In this document: positions 8,328-18,000 of the stretch, in pieces | How positions within the stretch are numbered: position 1 is the first letter of the stretch | Layout of the letters: every line of letters starts with the position of its first letter | Origin: Candidatus Omnitrophota bacterium | GTDB taxonomy: Bacteria; Omnitrophota; Gorgyraeia; 2-01-FULL-45-10 | NCBI GenBank assembly: GCA_020057115.1 | Contig: JAGVGJ010000006.1 | Span: 1 to 50,086 of the forward strand | Reading direction: 5' to 3' | DNA length: 50,086 nt | The notes under the pieces: generated by a model | Told to the model about the DNA's origin: nothing | What the model saw: only the letters and a program-made list of their open reading frames with translations | The model's database searches: none | Program-made: the position numbers and the translations under genes

Positions 8328-8554
8328 TATTGGTTCTGTGTTATCCTTATCTTGATTATGTGAAGATCCTCTTTTATCTGGGCAATATCGGAAAATATCT
8401 TCTTCTGGTTATCGGCTATCTCCGAAAGCTTTTTGGATAACTCTTGATCGGCTCCCTGGTCTTGGGCGCCTATGGGCCTGCTGTTAAACGCAAGCCCTGC
8501 CGCTATCAGGACGAGTGAGATCGCTAAGATGATTAAAAAATTTTTGTTCTTCAT
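8327..8554 (-). CDS. Small exported or membrane-anchored coiled-coil protein
   Basis: A 75-residue protein of unknown family. Residues about 5-23 are hydrophobic and could be a signal peptide or anchor; the rest is polar with heptad-like spacing (LSKKLSEIADNQKKIFSDIAQIKEDLHII), suggesting a short coiled coil. It is supported as a gene by its TAATG overlap with ccdA and by a clear ribosome-binding site (AGGAGATGTC before the ATG). Its function is not known; placement suggests an accessory role to the CcdA-TlpA pair. Confidence 0.65.
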   Translation of the reverse strand: MKNKNFLIILAISLVLIAAGLAFNSRPIGAQDQGADQELSKKLSEIADNQKKIFSDIAQIKEDLHIIKIRITQNQ

Positions 8555-8607
8555 GACATCTCCTTTCGGTAAAACATTTTAGCACAATGCGCTCTACTTT
8601 ACACCTT

Positions 8608-11316
8608 CTAGAGCTTGAGAATGTCTCTCTTTTTATTTATCGCTTTCACGATTTCCATCGCCCATAACGGGAAGGATGAGATCGCTATTACCATGACCCA
8701 GTCAAGGGCCCCAAGAGGTTCGGTCTTGAATATCTTCTGGAAGAAAGGCACATAGACTACCATCATCTGGAGGATAAACGATACCCCTGTAGCCAGCACA
8801 AGATTTTTGTTCGTGAATATCCCTATCTTAAATATCGATTCCGTCATGCTGCGGCAGTTGAAAGAATGGAAGAGCTGGGAGACCGCGAGCACGATGAATG
8901 CGGCGGTCCTTGCTCTGGCAAGACCTTCATTCTCCACGAAGAGGACCAGACAGAATGCCGACAAGCTGCAGGTCGCTATAAATGCGCCTTGAATAAGCAT
9001 CAAGATCGCCCTCTGGCGAGTGACTACGCCCTCATTTGTCTTCCGAGGCGGGCGGGCCATTATATTCGGGTCCACCGGGTCTACCCCAAGAGCGAGGGCC
9101 GGAAATCCGTCCGTTACAAGGTTTACCCATAGTATGTGTATAGGAAGAAGCGGCGCCGGAAGCCCGACAAGCGAAGATATGAACATGACCATTATCTCGC
9201 CGGCATTGCATGACAAGAGATAATGTATGAACTTCTTTATATTATCATAGATACCGCGCCCCTCTTCCACTGCGGCGACTATCGAAGCGAAATTATCGTC
9301 GGTTATGACCATGTCGGACACCTCTTTGGTCACATCCGTCCCAGTGATGCCCATGGCAACTCCTATATCGGCCTCTTTTACGGCCGGGGCATCGTTCACT
9401 CCGTCGCCGGTCATGGCGACTATCTCGCCGCGCTTTCTCCATGCGCGGACTATCCTCAATTTATGTTCCGGTGATACGCGCGCGTAAACCGGGGTCTTCG
9501 CTACAATGTTCTCAAGTTCTTGGTCGCTTAAGCGTTCCAGCTCTTCTCCGCTTAAGGCCATGGAGTCGGCTCTATAAAACCCGAGCTCGCGCGCTATTGC
9601 AACGGCCGTATTCTTATGGTCACCGGTTATCATGACGGTCTTTATGCCGGCCCGGGCGCATTCTTTCATGGCCGCTTTTACTTCTTCCCGTGGAGGATCG
9701 ATCATAGCGATAAGCCCTAAGAATGTCAGGTCCTTTTCCACGAAAGACGCCTCATACGTATCAGGCGCGCCTTCCATGACTCTGTAACTTACCGCCAGCA
9801 CCCTCATAGCCTGCGCCGCAAGCTCGTCATTTACCTTCAGGACCTTATCCAGATCAGATCTATCAAAAGGCCTCGCCGCGCCTTTCTCTTCTATCTTTGA
9901 GCAGTCTTTTAACAGGACGTCCGGGGCGCCTTTTACAAAAGCAATGACCTTGCCTTTATATGAACGCACGGTCGTCATCTTCTTGCGCTCCGAGTCAAAC
10001 GGTATCTCTTCTATAAAAGCCGAATCCTTCTCAAGGCCGGCCTTTGACAAGCCGGCCTTTGCCGCCGCAGTAAGGAGCGCTCCTTCCGTAGGGTCTCCGA
10101 CTATTTTATACAGGCCGCCGGCATTTGTAAGCTCGGCTCCATTACACAGGACGGCGCACTCAAGACTTTTATACAACCCCGGGCTATCCTTAAGGATTAT
10201 CGCTGAACCATTTACAAGGAATTCGCCCTTCGGTTCATATCCTATGCCTGTTACCTTATATATAGCGCCATCGGAATATATCGCCTGGACGGTCATCTCG
10301 TTCTTCGTAAGAGTGCCTGTCTTGTCCGAGCATATCACTGTCGCACAGCCGAGGGTCTCTACCGACGGAAGTTTTCTGATAAGCGCGTGGCGTTTTACCA
10401 TCCTCTGGACGCCAAGAGCAAGCGCTATAGTAACTACGGCTGGCAGGCCTTCCGGTATAGCCGCCACCGCGAGGCTTACTGATGTGAGGAACATGTCTAG
10501 AAGCTTCCCGCCTCTTAAAACGCCCAGGATAAATACGAACGCGACCAGTATAATGCAGAGATAGACTATCCACTTGCCGAATTCCTCCAGCTTCTTCTGC
10601 AAAGGCGTAGCTTCCTGCGTTATCTCCTGCACCATGCCGGCGATCTTCCCAAGCTCGGTCTTCATGCCGGTGTCGACCACTATGGCCCTTGCCTTGCCGC
10701 TCGACACAGATGTCCCCATGTAAACCATGTTTGCCCTGTCGGCCAAAGACGCTTCAGATTCGTCAAGGGTCAAGGTCGTCTTTATGACAGGCGTAGATTC
10801 GCCGGTAAGGCTTGCCTCAAGGGTCGAGAAATTGGATGTTACCCATGACAGGCGGCTATCAGCAGGGACATTGTCCCCTGCCTCGAGCTCTATGACATCC
10901 CCGGGGACTATCTCTGACGAAGGCACGACAGTCCGCGCGCCATCACGGATAACTTTGGCATTAGGCGAAGAGAGTTTTTTCAGGGCGGCTAGCGACTTCT
11001 CGGCACGATACTCCTGGATAAAGCCGAGTATCGCATTTAGTATCACTATCGCGACTATCGCAGCCGCGTCTATCCATTCGCCCAAGAATCCGGATACGGC
11101 CGCGGCGCCGATAAGCACCCATACTATAAAATCTTTGAACTGATCTATCAATATCTCGAGCGGCCCTGTCGTCTTCGCCTCTTTCAGGGCATTCGGCCCG
11201 TATTCCAGAAACCTCTTCTTCGCCTCCTCTGGCGCCAGGCCCACCTTGGCGTCAGTGTCGAGGATCTCTTGGGTCATCTCAATGCTGATATTGTAAAATT
11301 TCTGTTCCTTTTCCAC
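8608..11316 (-). CDS. P-type cation-transporting ATPase, Ca2+ (P2A) type
   Basis: A 902-residue P-type ATPase with an N-terminal cation-ATPase domain, TGES at 171-174, VAAIPEGLPA in M4 (about 285-294), and the phosphorylation motif DKTGTLT (Asp331). It also has TGDGVNDAPA in the hinge and M5/M6 segments with NAGE and WVNLVTDGFPA. The M4 and M6 residues match the calcium-site pattern of SERCA and PMR1 pumps, so Ca2+ (or Mn2+) export is most likely. The CPC motif of heavy-metal P1B pumps is absent, so it is not a copper pump despite following the Cus-like genes. The start is GTG with AAGGA upstream. It follows cusA by 23 bases. Confidence 0.9.
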   Translation of the reverse strand: MEKEQKFYNISIEMTQEILDTDAKVGLAPEEAKKRFLEYGPNALKEAKTTGPLEILIDQFKDFIVWVLIGAAAVSGFLGEWIDAAAIVAIVILNAILGFIQEYRAEKSLAALKKLSSPNAKVIRDGARTVVPSSEIVPGDVIELEAGDNVPADSRLSWVTSNFSTLEASLTGESTPVIKTTLTLDESEASLADRANMVYMGTSVSSGKARAIVVDTGMKTELGKIAGMVQEITQEATPLQKKLEEFGKWIVYLCIILVAFVFILGVLRGGKLLDMFLTSVSLAVAAIPEGLPAVVTIALALGVQRMVKRHALIRKLPSVETLGCATVICSDKTGTLTKNEMTVQAIYSDGAIYKVTGIGYEPKGEFLVNGSAIILKDSPGLYKSLECAVLCNGAELTNAGGLYKIVGDPTEGALLTAAAKAGLSKAGLEKDSAFIEEIPFDSERKKMTTVRSYKGKVIAFVKGAPDVLLKDCSKIEEKGAARPFDRSDLDKVLKVNDELAAQAMRVLAVSYRVMEGAPDTYEASFVEKDLTFLGLIAMIDPPREEVKAAMKECARAGIKTVMITGDHKNTAVAIARELGFYRADSMALSGEELERLSDQELENIVAKTPVYARVSPEHKLRIVRAWRKRGEIVAMTGDGVNDAPAVKEADIGVAMGITGTDVTKEVSDMVITDDNFASIVAAVEEGRGIYDNIKKFIHYLLSCNAGEIMVMFISSLVGLPAPLLPIHILWVNLVTDGFPALALGVDPVDPNIMARPPRKTNEGVVTRQRAILMLIQGAFIATCSLSAFCLVLFVENEGLARARTAAFIVLAVSQLFHSFNCRSMTESIFKIGIFTNKNLVLATGVSFILQMMVVYVPFFQKIFKTEPLGALDWVMVIAISSFPLWAMEIVKAINKKRDILKL

Positions 11317-11339
11317 TATGTGATCCTTTTTATTATCCT

Positions 11340-14300
11340 TTATTGTGACGCCTTACCCTCTCTCATCTCATATTTCCACTTCCATAAAGAGTATATGGGA
11401 GGATAGACGAGCAATTCTAGCACAAAGCTCGTAAATATTCCTCCTATCATTGGAGCGGCTATCCGTTTCATGACATCGGAGCCTGCGCCCGAGGCCCACA
11501 TGATCGGTATTAACCCCATGAACATGGCCATCACCGTCATCATCTTGGGCCTTATGCGTTTAACAGCCCCGTGCACGATCGCCTCGTCGAGGTCTGCGAG
11601 CGTCTTCATGGCTCCGGCTCTGACCCTCTCGTTATAGGACATATCCAGGAAGAGGAGCATAAAAACGCCCGTTTCAGCGTCGAGCCCCATAAGCGCTATC
11701 ATACCCACCCAGACTGCGATCGAGATATTGTAGTTCAAAAGATACAGCAGCCATATCGCTCCGACGAGCGAGAATGGGACGGCGAGCATCACTATGCCCG
11801 CCTTTATGGGGGACTTTGTGTTCATATAGAGGAGCGCAAATATGAGGAATATGGTGAGCGGTATCACGAGCTTAAGCCGCTCTCTTACCCTTAGCATATT
11901 CTCGAACTGTCCGCTCCACTGTATCGAATATCCCGTAGGTATGTCGAGCTTGTTCCTGACCATGGCCTTGGCGTCATTAACGTAGCTTCCGATATCGCGG
12001 CCTGAGACATCCACATAGACATAGCCTGCGAGCATGCCATTCTCATCCCTGATCATGGAAGGCCCGAGCGTGAGATGCACATCCGCAAGCTGGGCGAGAG
12101 GTATCTGGGCGCCGGACGGCGTTGGGACGAGGACTCTTTTCATCTTATCCATGTCATCCCTGAGCTCGCGCGGATAACGGACATTGACCGTATAACGCTC
12201 GCGCCCTTCGATCGTCGTAGTCACGGGCTCGCCGCCGATCGCCGACATTATGACCTCCTCCACCTCTTTCACCGTAAGCCCATATCGGGCGAGCGCGTCC
12301 CTCTTTATATCGAAATCTACGAAATATCCTCCCGTGACCCTTTCGGCGTATACGGACCTGGTCCCCTTCACGTCCTTAAGCAGCCCTTCGATCTTGATAC
12401 CTATCTTCTCAACCTCTTTTAAGTCAGAACCGAATATCTTTATGCCGACGGGAGTGCGCACTCCGGTAGAGAGCATGTCGATCCTGGCCTTTATCGGCAT
12501 CGTCCAGGCATTGGTGACCCCGGGGAATTGCACTTTCTTGTCGAGCTCGCCTACTATCTTCTCCCAGCTGTAGCCTCTCCGCCACTCGCCCTGGGGTTTT
12601 AATACGATCACTGTCTCGAACATGGAGAATGGCGCCGGGTCTGTCGCGGTCTCAGCCCGGCCGGCCTTGCCGAATACCCTCTCTACCTCAGGCACCTCTT
12701 TTATCAAGACGTCCATCTTCTGCATGACCCTCTGGGCCTCCTGGACGGAGATGCCGGGAAGCGTCGTAGGCATATAGAGAATAGTCCCCTCATTAAGCGG
12801 CGGCATGAACTCCTGCCCAAGCTTAAAGTAAACCGGTACTGTGACCAGCATAAGAATGATCGCGCTTATTATCGTCGCCTTCTTGTGCTTCAGCACAAAC
12901 CTGCAGGCCGGTTCATAGATCCTGAAGAGGACCTTGCTTACAGGATGCCGCTCTTCCGGAAAGTATTTCCCGACGGTTACGGTGTTGAATACATTCGACA
13001 GCCATTTCGGTTTGAAACGCCTGTAATCCATCCGTGTAAATAACATGCGCATCGCGGGATCGAGGGTAATGGCCAAGAGCGCCGCTATGGCCATGACGAG
13101 GTTCTTGCTTATGGCAAGGGGCCTGAAGAGTTTCCCCTCCTGGTCGACGAGGGTGAATACCGGCAGGAATGCCACCGCTATCACAAGCAGCGAGAAAAAT
13201 ACCGAAGGGCCGACCTCTTTCATGGCGTTAAGCCTCACTTCGTGATAATCCCCGACCCTTCCTCCGGAGTCCCAAAGCTGGAGCTTCTTATAGGCGTTCT
13301 CCATCTCCACTATCGCGCCGTCGACAAGGACGCCTATCGATATGGCGATCCCTGAGAGTGACATGATGTTAGAGGTGACCTTCATGCCATACATGGGGAT
13401 GAATGATAACAACACCGCGATCGGTATCGTAAGTATGGGGACTATCGCCGACGGGAAGTGCCACAAGAACAAAAGTATGACGCCGCTGACTATTATAAGC
13501 TCTTCGATGAGTTGGTGCTTGAGGGTATCTATGGAACGCTTTATCAGGTCCGAGCGGTCGTATGTCGTGATTATTTCGACGCCTTTCGGCAGGGAGGACT
13601 TTGTCTCTTCGAGTTTCTCTTTTACGCGTTTTATGACATTGAGCGCGTTCTCGCCCTGCCTCATTATGACGATCCCGCCTACGGTCTCGCCTTCGCCGTC
13701 TAAGTCAGCCACGCCGCGCCGTATCTCGGGGCCGAGCGCTACCTGGGCGATATTTTTAACGAGCACCGGCACGCCTGAAGGGTCTGCGCTGATCACGATA
13801 TTCTCGATATCTTCTTTCGACTTTGCGTAACCGCGGCCACGGACCATATATTCCGTGCCCGAGAACTCGACGAGACGACCACCCACGTCATTATTGCCTC
13901 CGCGTATGGCATCGGATATTTTGCTTATGGATATTTTATATGTCGAGAGCGCGGCCGGGTTCACCGTAACCTGATACTGTTTCTGGAAACCGCCGACAGA
14001 AGCGACCTCAGCCACCCCGGGAACGCTCTGGAGCCAGTAGCGAAGGTACCAGTCCTGGAAGGTCCTTAAGCCGGCGAGGTCATTCTTGCCCGTTGTATCT
14101 TTTAGCGCGTATTGATACACCCATCCGACCGAAGTCGCGTCAGGCCCGAGCTCCGTCTTGACGCCCTCTGGAAGCCTCGGGATTATCTTGCTCAGATATT
14201 CGAGGACGCGGCTCCTGGCCCAGTAAAGATCGGTTCCGTCCTTGAATATCACATATACGTACGAGAACCCGAAATCGGAGAACCCCCGCACAGCCTTGAC

Positions 14301-14531
14301 ATTCGGCGCGCCAAGCATTGAAGTAACTATTGGGTAGGTGACCTGGTCTTCTATGATGTCCGGGGAACGGTCCCATTTGGAATAGATGATGACCTGCGTG
14401 TCGGAAAGGTCGGGTATAGCGTCGAGCGGCATATTGTTGATGCACCAGAACGCCGCGGCGAGGCACGCGGCTACGAGTATTATGACGATATATTTGTTCT
14501 TCGCCGAGAACTCTATTATCTTTTCTATCAT
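11340..14531 (-). CDS. cusA: CusA/CzcA-family heavy-metal RND efflux pump
   Basis: A 1063-residue inner-membrane RND pump of the heavy-metal (HME) type. The N-terminus (NNMPLDAIPDLSDTQVII) and the segments FGKAGRAETATDPAP and RIDMLSTGVRTPVG match CusA closely. The HME family exports Cu+/Ag+ or divalent metals from the periplasm and cytoplasm through a tripartite channel. The three genes here run outer membrane protein, adaptor, pump in one direction. Metal preference is inferred as Cu/Ag from resemblance to CusA and from the heavy-metal-binding segment of the adaptor; it could be Zn/Co/Cd instead. Confidence 0.92.
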   Translation of the reverse strand: MIEKIIEFSAKNKYIVIILVAACLAAAFWCINNMPLDAIPDLSDTQVIIYSKWDRSPDIIEDQVTYPIVTSMLGAPNVKAVRGFSDFGFSYVYVIFKDGTDLYWARSRVLEYLSKIIPRLPEGVKTELGPDATSVGWVYQYALKDTTGKNDLAGLRTFQDWYLRYWLQSVPGVAEVASVGGFQKQYQVTVNPAALSTYKISISKISDAIRGGNNDVGGRLVEFSGTEYMVRGRGYAKSKEDIENIVISADPSGVPVLVKNIAQVALGPEIRRGVADLDGEGETVGGIVIMRQGENALNVIKRVKEKLEETKSSLPKGVEIITTYDRSDLIKRSIDTLKHQLIEELIIVSGVILLFLWHFPSAIVPILTIPIAVLLSFIPMYGMKVTSNIMSLSGIAISIGVLVDGAIVEMENAYKKLQLWDSGGRVGDYHEVRLNAMKEVGPSVFFSLLVIAVAFLPVFTLVDQEGKLFRPLAISKNLVMAIAALLAITLDPAMRMLFTRMDYRRFKPKWLSNVFNTVTVGKYFPEERHPVSKVLFRIYEPACRFVLKHKKATIISAIILMLVTVPVYFKLGQEFMPPLNEGTILYMPTTLPGISVQEAQRVMQKMDVLIKEVPEVERVFGKAGRAETATDPAPFSMFETVIVLKPQGEWRRGYSWEKIVGELDKKVQFPGVTNAWTMPIKARIDMLSTGVRTPVGIKIFGSDLKEVEKIGIKIEGLLKDVKGTRSVYAERVTGGYFVDFDIKRDALARYGLTVKEVEEVIMSAIGGEPVTTTIEGRERYTVNVRYPRELRDDMDKMKRVLVPTPSGAQIPLAQLADVHLTLGPSMIRDENGMLAGYVYVDVSGRDIGSYVNDAKAMVRNKLDIPTGYSIQWSGQFENMLRVRERLKLVIPLTIFLIFALLYMNTKSPIKAGIVMLAVPFSLVGAIWLLYLLNYNISIAVWVGMIALMGLDAETGVFMLLFLDMSYNERVRAGAMKTLADLDEAIVHGAVKRIRPKMMTVMAMFMGLIPIMWASGAGSDVMKRIAAPMIGGIFTSFVLELLVYPPIYSLWKWKYEMREGKASQ

Positions 14532-14549
14532 AAATTTGTTACTACCCCG

Positions 14550-15779
14550 TTATTGGGCTAACGGCGCTTTGAGTTTCGTCTCCGAATCGACGAGAAAATT
14601 CCCGCTCGTTACTACAACATCGCCTTCCTTCAGGCCGCTCAACACCTCATAATAACCTTCCGCTTTTTGCCCTAACGCCACCTCGCGCGACTCCAAAACG
14701 TCGCCTTCCTTAGAAAGATAGACTATCTTTCGCAAGCCCGTATCAAGGACAGCTGCTTCAGGCACAGCCAGTTTCTTCCCCAGAGCGACTTTTATATTCG
14801 CGTTCACGAACATTTCCGGTTTCAATTTATCGCCTGTATTTTCGACTTCTACGCGAACCTGGTTTGTCCTGGATATTGCATCCAGTACAGGGTTTATCGA
14901 TACCACTTTCCCGGAGAATTTTTCACCGGGATACGCGACCGCCTCTATTTCAACCAGGTCCCCGGGTTTTACCAGCCCTATCTCATATTCGTATATCGAT
15001 ATGTATGCCCATACGCTCTCGCCTTTGCCCGGAAGATAGAGGTTTGTTTGGGCTTTTCTGGTCTTCTCGATATCAGCGATCTGGTCATCGCCCATACCAA
15101 GAAGTTTTAATTTACGCCTTGCTGCCTCGGCCAGATCCTTTGTCCTGTTGATGACATCCTGGAGAGGTGAATCTTTTACATTATCCTCGGCGTTAAGCGC
15201 CTGGATAAATTCTTCCTGTGTAACTACAAGCTCCGGATCATATGCGATCTTACCCGAGGCGCGAATGACTTTTTCGAGATCCATCTTTTCGACAGGCTCT
15301 GTCTTGACGCCTATCAGCTGCTGTTTTTCAGGGCTTATCGTTATTGTCCGGCCCGCCTCCTCGCCGGATCCTTCTTCATAAACAGGCACATAATCCATGC
15401 CCATCGGATCCTTCATCGGTACAGGCGATGTGACCCGAGGATCCATGGGATTGCGGTAGTAAAGGAGTTTCCGCTCCTTTTTAAGAGGCGCGATCGGCCC
15501 TGTCTTTAATGGCTGTTTTATTATTTCCACAACCCTGCCGCTCGCTGTGGATATGACCTCTCCGCAGATCGGGCAGATAATTCTCTCGCCGGGCCTTATA
15601 CCTGTCTTTACGCTCATCGCGCAATTCTTCATCGTGCATTTATGTTCTACACATACTTCTTCCAAGCTCTTCTCATCGCCTGTCTTCGATGCATTCCCAT
15701 GGGGAGCGCAGCCTGATAGGATCGTTGAAAATGTGAGCATTAAAACAAATAGCGCAGCAATATATTTATCTCTTTTCAT
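14550..15779 (-). CDS. cusB: CusB-like efflux adaptor lipoprotein with metal-binding N-terminus
   Basis: A 409-residue periplasmic adaptor (membrane fusion protein). The lipobox LSGC puts a lipid on Cys24. A Cys-rich stretch follows (Cys43, 48, 53, then CPIC at 69-72). Then comes a heavy-metal-binding domain at about 107-134 with YYRNPMDP and MKDPMGMDYVP. The rest has barrel-sandwich and beta-barrel features of HlyD/CusB proteins. The Met and Cys residues suit Cu+/Ag+ capture and hand-off to the pump. The start overlaps the upstream TolC-like gene by 14 bases and has AGAGG upstream. Confidence 0.9.
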   Translation of the reverse strand: MKRDKYIAALFVLMLTFSTILSGCAPHGNASKTGDEKSLEEVCVEHKCTMKNCAMSVKTGIRPGERIICPICGEVISTASGRVVEIIKQPLKTGPIAPLKKERKLLYYRNPMDPRVTSPVPMKDPMGMDYVPVYEEGSGEEAGRTITISPEKQQLIGVKTEPVEKMDLEKVIRASGKIAYDPELVVTQEEFIQALNAEDNVKDSPLQDVINRTKDLAEAARRKLKLLGMGDDQIADIEKTRKAQTNLYLPGKGESVWAYISIYEYEIGLVKPGDLVEIEAVAYPGEKFSGKVVSINPVLDAISRTNQVRVEVENTGDKLKPEMFVNANIKVALGKKLAVPEAAVLDTGLRKIVYLSKEGDVLESREVALGQKAEGYYEVLSGLKEGDVVVTSGNFLVDSETKLKAPLAQ

Positions 15780-17049
15780 CCGAACCTCTTGTATTTAATG
15801 TATCAAGATCTACCCCGACCGCCCTTTCCAGGTCAGCCAGCGCTATCCTTAACTCAAGGATGGCCTTATAATGGTCAAGTTTAAACTCCAGCAGCATCCT
15901 TTCCGAGTCCAGGAGCGCCAGGAAATCCGCTTTTTGAGATTCATAGCCTTTTATGGCTGCGCTCATGGTCTCTTGGGCCTGCGGTAAGAATGCTGTCTCA
16001 TAAAGCTCGACGAGCTTCCGGTTGGCCTCGACCCTGGCGTAAGAATCCCTGACATCAAAGAGGACGGCGTTCTCTTTCATCTTATAACCGGCCTTAAGCG
16101 CCTCAAGCTCGTTCTTCATCTCCTTCGCGCCAAAGAATTGTTTCTCAAAGAACCAGATAGGCACGGTAGCGCCCAACATGACAGCCCAATTCTTTTCGTT
16201 AAGCCGGTCCCTTGCGACCATCTGCTTGAACTTAAATGAAAAATCCGGCATGAATTCATTGAGTGAAAGGTCATATGCCGCCTTTCCTTTTTCGACCCCA
16301 TACCTGTAGGCCGATAGTTCCTGGTTACTTTTCCTCGCCGCCGTGTAAAGATAGTCCAGTGTCGGCACGGGTTCGATCTGGCCTTCTTGAGCCGGAATGC
16401 CCGCCTCTTCTTTTGGATCTTTATTTTGAAGGATATTCAACCTCGCCTGGGCTGTGAGACGTTTTTGTTCGAGGATGATAAGCTCCGTATCGACCCTTGC
16501 CAGCTCCACCTGCGCCTTCAGCGCGTCTGCCTGGCTCCCGATGCCTGTCGAATACCTCATAGTCGCTGTCTTCGACGCCTGTTCAAGTATCGCCTTATTT
16601 TCCTTATTTACTTCGATGAACTTATAGGTAAGATATAGCTCGGCGTAAGCGCTCTTTACGTTTTTAATGACCTCCCGCTCTTTGGTCTTATAGTTCTCGT
16701 ACGCCATCTTGGCAAGCTTTGCGGCTATTTTAGCGCGCAGATATAATTTTGTGGGGAATGGGACGTCCTGGGAGATGGCATACATCTTCATTGGGTCGCC
16801 TGAGAGCTGCCTGTCGGCGTATATTTTATCATATTCGAATTCGAGCGTCGGGTCATTCGGACTTGCGGCCTGCCATATCCTTGCGCCCGCGGCTTCATAA
16901 GACCTCTTCGCGGCCAATATTTCGGGATTTGATCTTAATGCTTCGGCGATCGAACTCTCCAGGGTTAATGAAGTATCTGCGATGGCATTTGAAAAGATAG
17001 GAAGAGAGAAGATGATACAGAAAGCGGCCAGGATCGTCTTCTTTGGCAT
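15766..17049 (-). CDS. CusC/TolC-like outer membrane efflux protein
   Basis: A 427-residue outer membrane efflux protein with a signal peptide (ending near SNAIADT) and the two long coiled-coil repeats of the OEP family (for example KSAYAELYLTYKFIEVNKEN and VRDSYARVEANRKLVELYE). It forms the outer channel for the adaptor and pump encoded downstream. The ATG at 17049 has GAGG five bases upstream and is preferred over a GTG at 17055. It has no lipobox, unlike E. coli CusC. Confidence 0.88.
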   Translation of the reverse strand: MPKKTILAAFCIIFSLPIFSNAIADTSLTLESSIAEALRSNPEILAAKRSYEAAGARIWQAASPNDPTLEFEYDKIYADRQLSGDPMKMYAISQDVPFPTKLYLRAKIAAKLAKMAYENYKTKEREVIKNVKSAYAELYLTYKFIEVNKENKAILEQASKTATMRYSTGIGSQADALKAQVELARVDTELIILEQKRLTAQARLNILQNKDPKEEAGIPAQEGQIEPVPTLDYLYTAARKSNQELSAYRYGVEKGKAAYDLSLNEFMPDFSFKFKQMVARDRLNEKNWAVMLGATVPIWFFEKQFFGAKEMKNELEALKAGYKMKENAVLFDVRDSYARVEANRKLVELYETAFLPQAQETMSAAIKGYESQKADFLALLDSERMLLEFKLDHYKAILELRIALADLERAVGVDLDTLNTRGSDEKR

Positions 17050-17079
17050 GAGCACCTCTTTTTGGATATTATATCTTAA

Positions 17080-17988
17080 TTATATTCTATAGGCAAAGAA
17101 AGAAAATCCGATACCTGCTAAAACCGTCAGCACTATGAGCGAGAATAAAAATATGAATAGCGTCTTTACCCCGAACTCCTTTCGCAAGACCAATATCGTG
17201 CCGTAGCTCGTTATCGGCCCGATAAGAAGTAGCGTCATGCCTGCGCCGGGGCTTAAGCCCTGCCTTATGAAGCTGTCGATGAGCGGAACGCTTGCTGTGG
17301 CGCAAAGATATACGATTATCCCGAATATAACGCTAAAGATATAACCGGCCCCGCCGATAAGATATGTGTGTATCGCTTCACCTATAGGGACATATGTCGC
17401 GACAACGGCCGCCAAGATTATACCGGCTGCAAGTTCAAACCCTATCTCTTTCGGCAGCTTTATATATGCATAATTAAGGACGGCTATGGCTCTTTGTGAA
17501 AAAGTCTTTTTCCTTTGAGCCGAAACATGAGGGATATTTTCCGCGCAGCGAGGGCAAGATGTCTCTTTTTCAATAGTTTTCGTGTCGCGCTTGATAGCAT
17601 TCCCTATCATGCCGATAACTATCCCCATCACTATAACCGCAAAGAAACTATAAGCCGCGAACCCAAGCCCCAGAACGCTGAAAGTAACGAGGATCGCGCT
17701 TACTGAAGTCGCCGGAGTTGCAACAAGAAATGCGAGTATCGGCCCAAGCTTCGCGCCCTTTTTGTAGAAGCTCACCGCTATAGGAAGCGAGCCCCAGCAG
17801 CATACGGGAAGCACGGCCCCTATAAGCGCCGCCCAAAATATGGGTTTTATGCCGGAACGCCCGAGATATTTCCCGACGATATCCTGGGAAATAAATTCAT
17901 GGACGAGCCCGCTTATAAAGAACCCTATCGCAAGCGCGGGCAGGATCTCTTTCAGATAGTGAAAAAGTACGTGAGTGAAGTGCTCCAT
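17080..17988 (-). CDS. SO_0444/ArsP-like permease (DUF318), probable Cu/Zn or As efflux
   Basis: A 302-residue permease with about eight membrane segments. The conserved PVCCWGSLPIAVSF motif near residues 61-74 and LVATPATSVSAI match the DUF318/ArsP permeases, including the SO_0444 Cu/Zn efflux group. A cytoplasmic loop holds SCPRCAE, a CxxC that could bind metal. The neighbouring efflux genes favour metal export. The gene starts 12 bases before the end of the HcyBio gap and is likely in the same operon. Exact substrate is unknown. Confidence 0.82.
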   Translation of the reverse strand: MEHFTHVLFHYLKEILPALAIGFFISGLVHEFISQDIVGKYLGRSGIKPIFWAALIGAVLPVCCWGSLPIAVSFYKKGAKLGPILAFLVATPATSVSAILVTFSVLGLGFAAYSFFAVIVMGIVIGMIGNAIKRDTKTIEKETSCPRCAENIPHVSAQRKKTFSQRAIAVLNYAYIKLPKEIGFELAAGIILAAVVATYVPIGEAIHTYLIGGAGYIFSVIFGIIVYLCATASVPLIDSFIRQGLSPGAGMTLLLIGPITSYGTILVLRKEFGVKTLFIFLFSLIVLTVLAGIGFSFFAYRI

Positions 17989-18000
17989 GCCTCCTCGATA

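Noticed and set aside
8608-11316. Copper P1B ATPase
   Set aside because: It sits beside the Cus-like genes, but lacks the CPC motif and N-terminal metal domains; M4 reads PEGL as in Ca2+ pumps.
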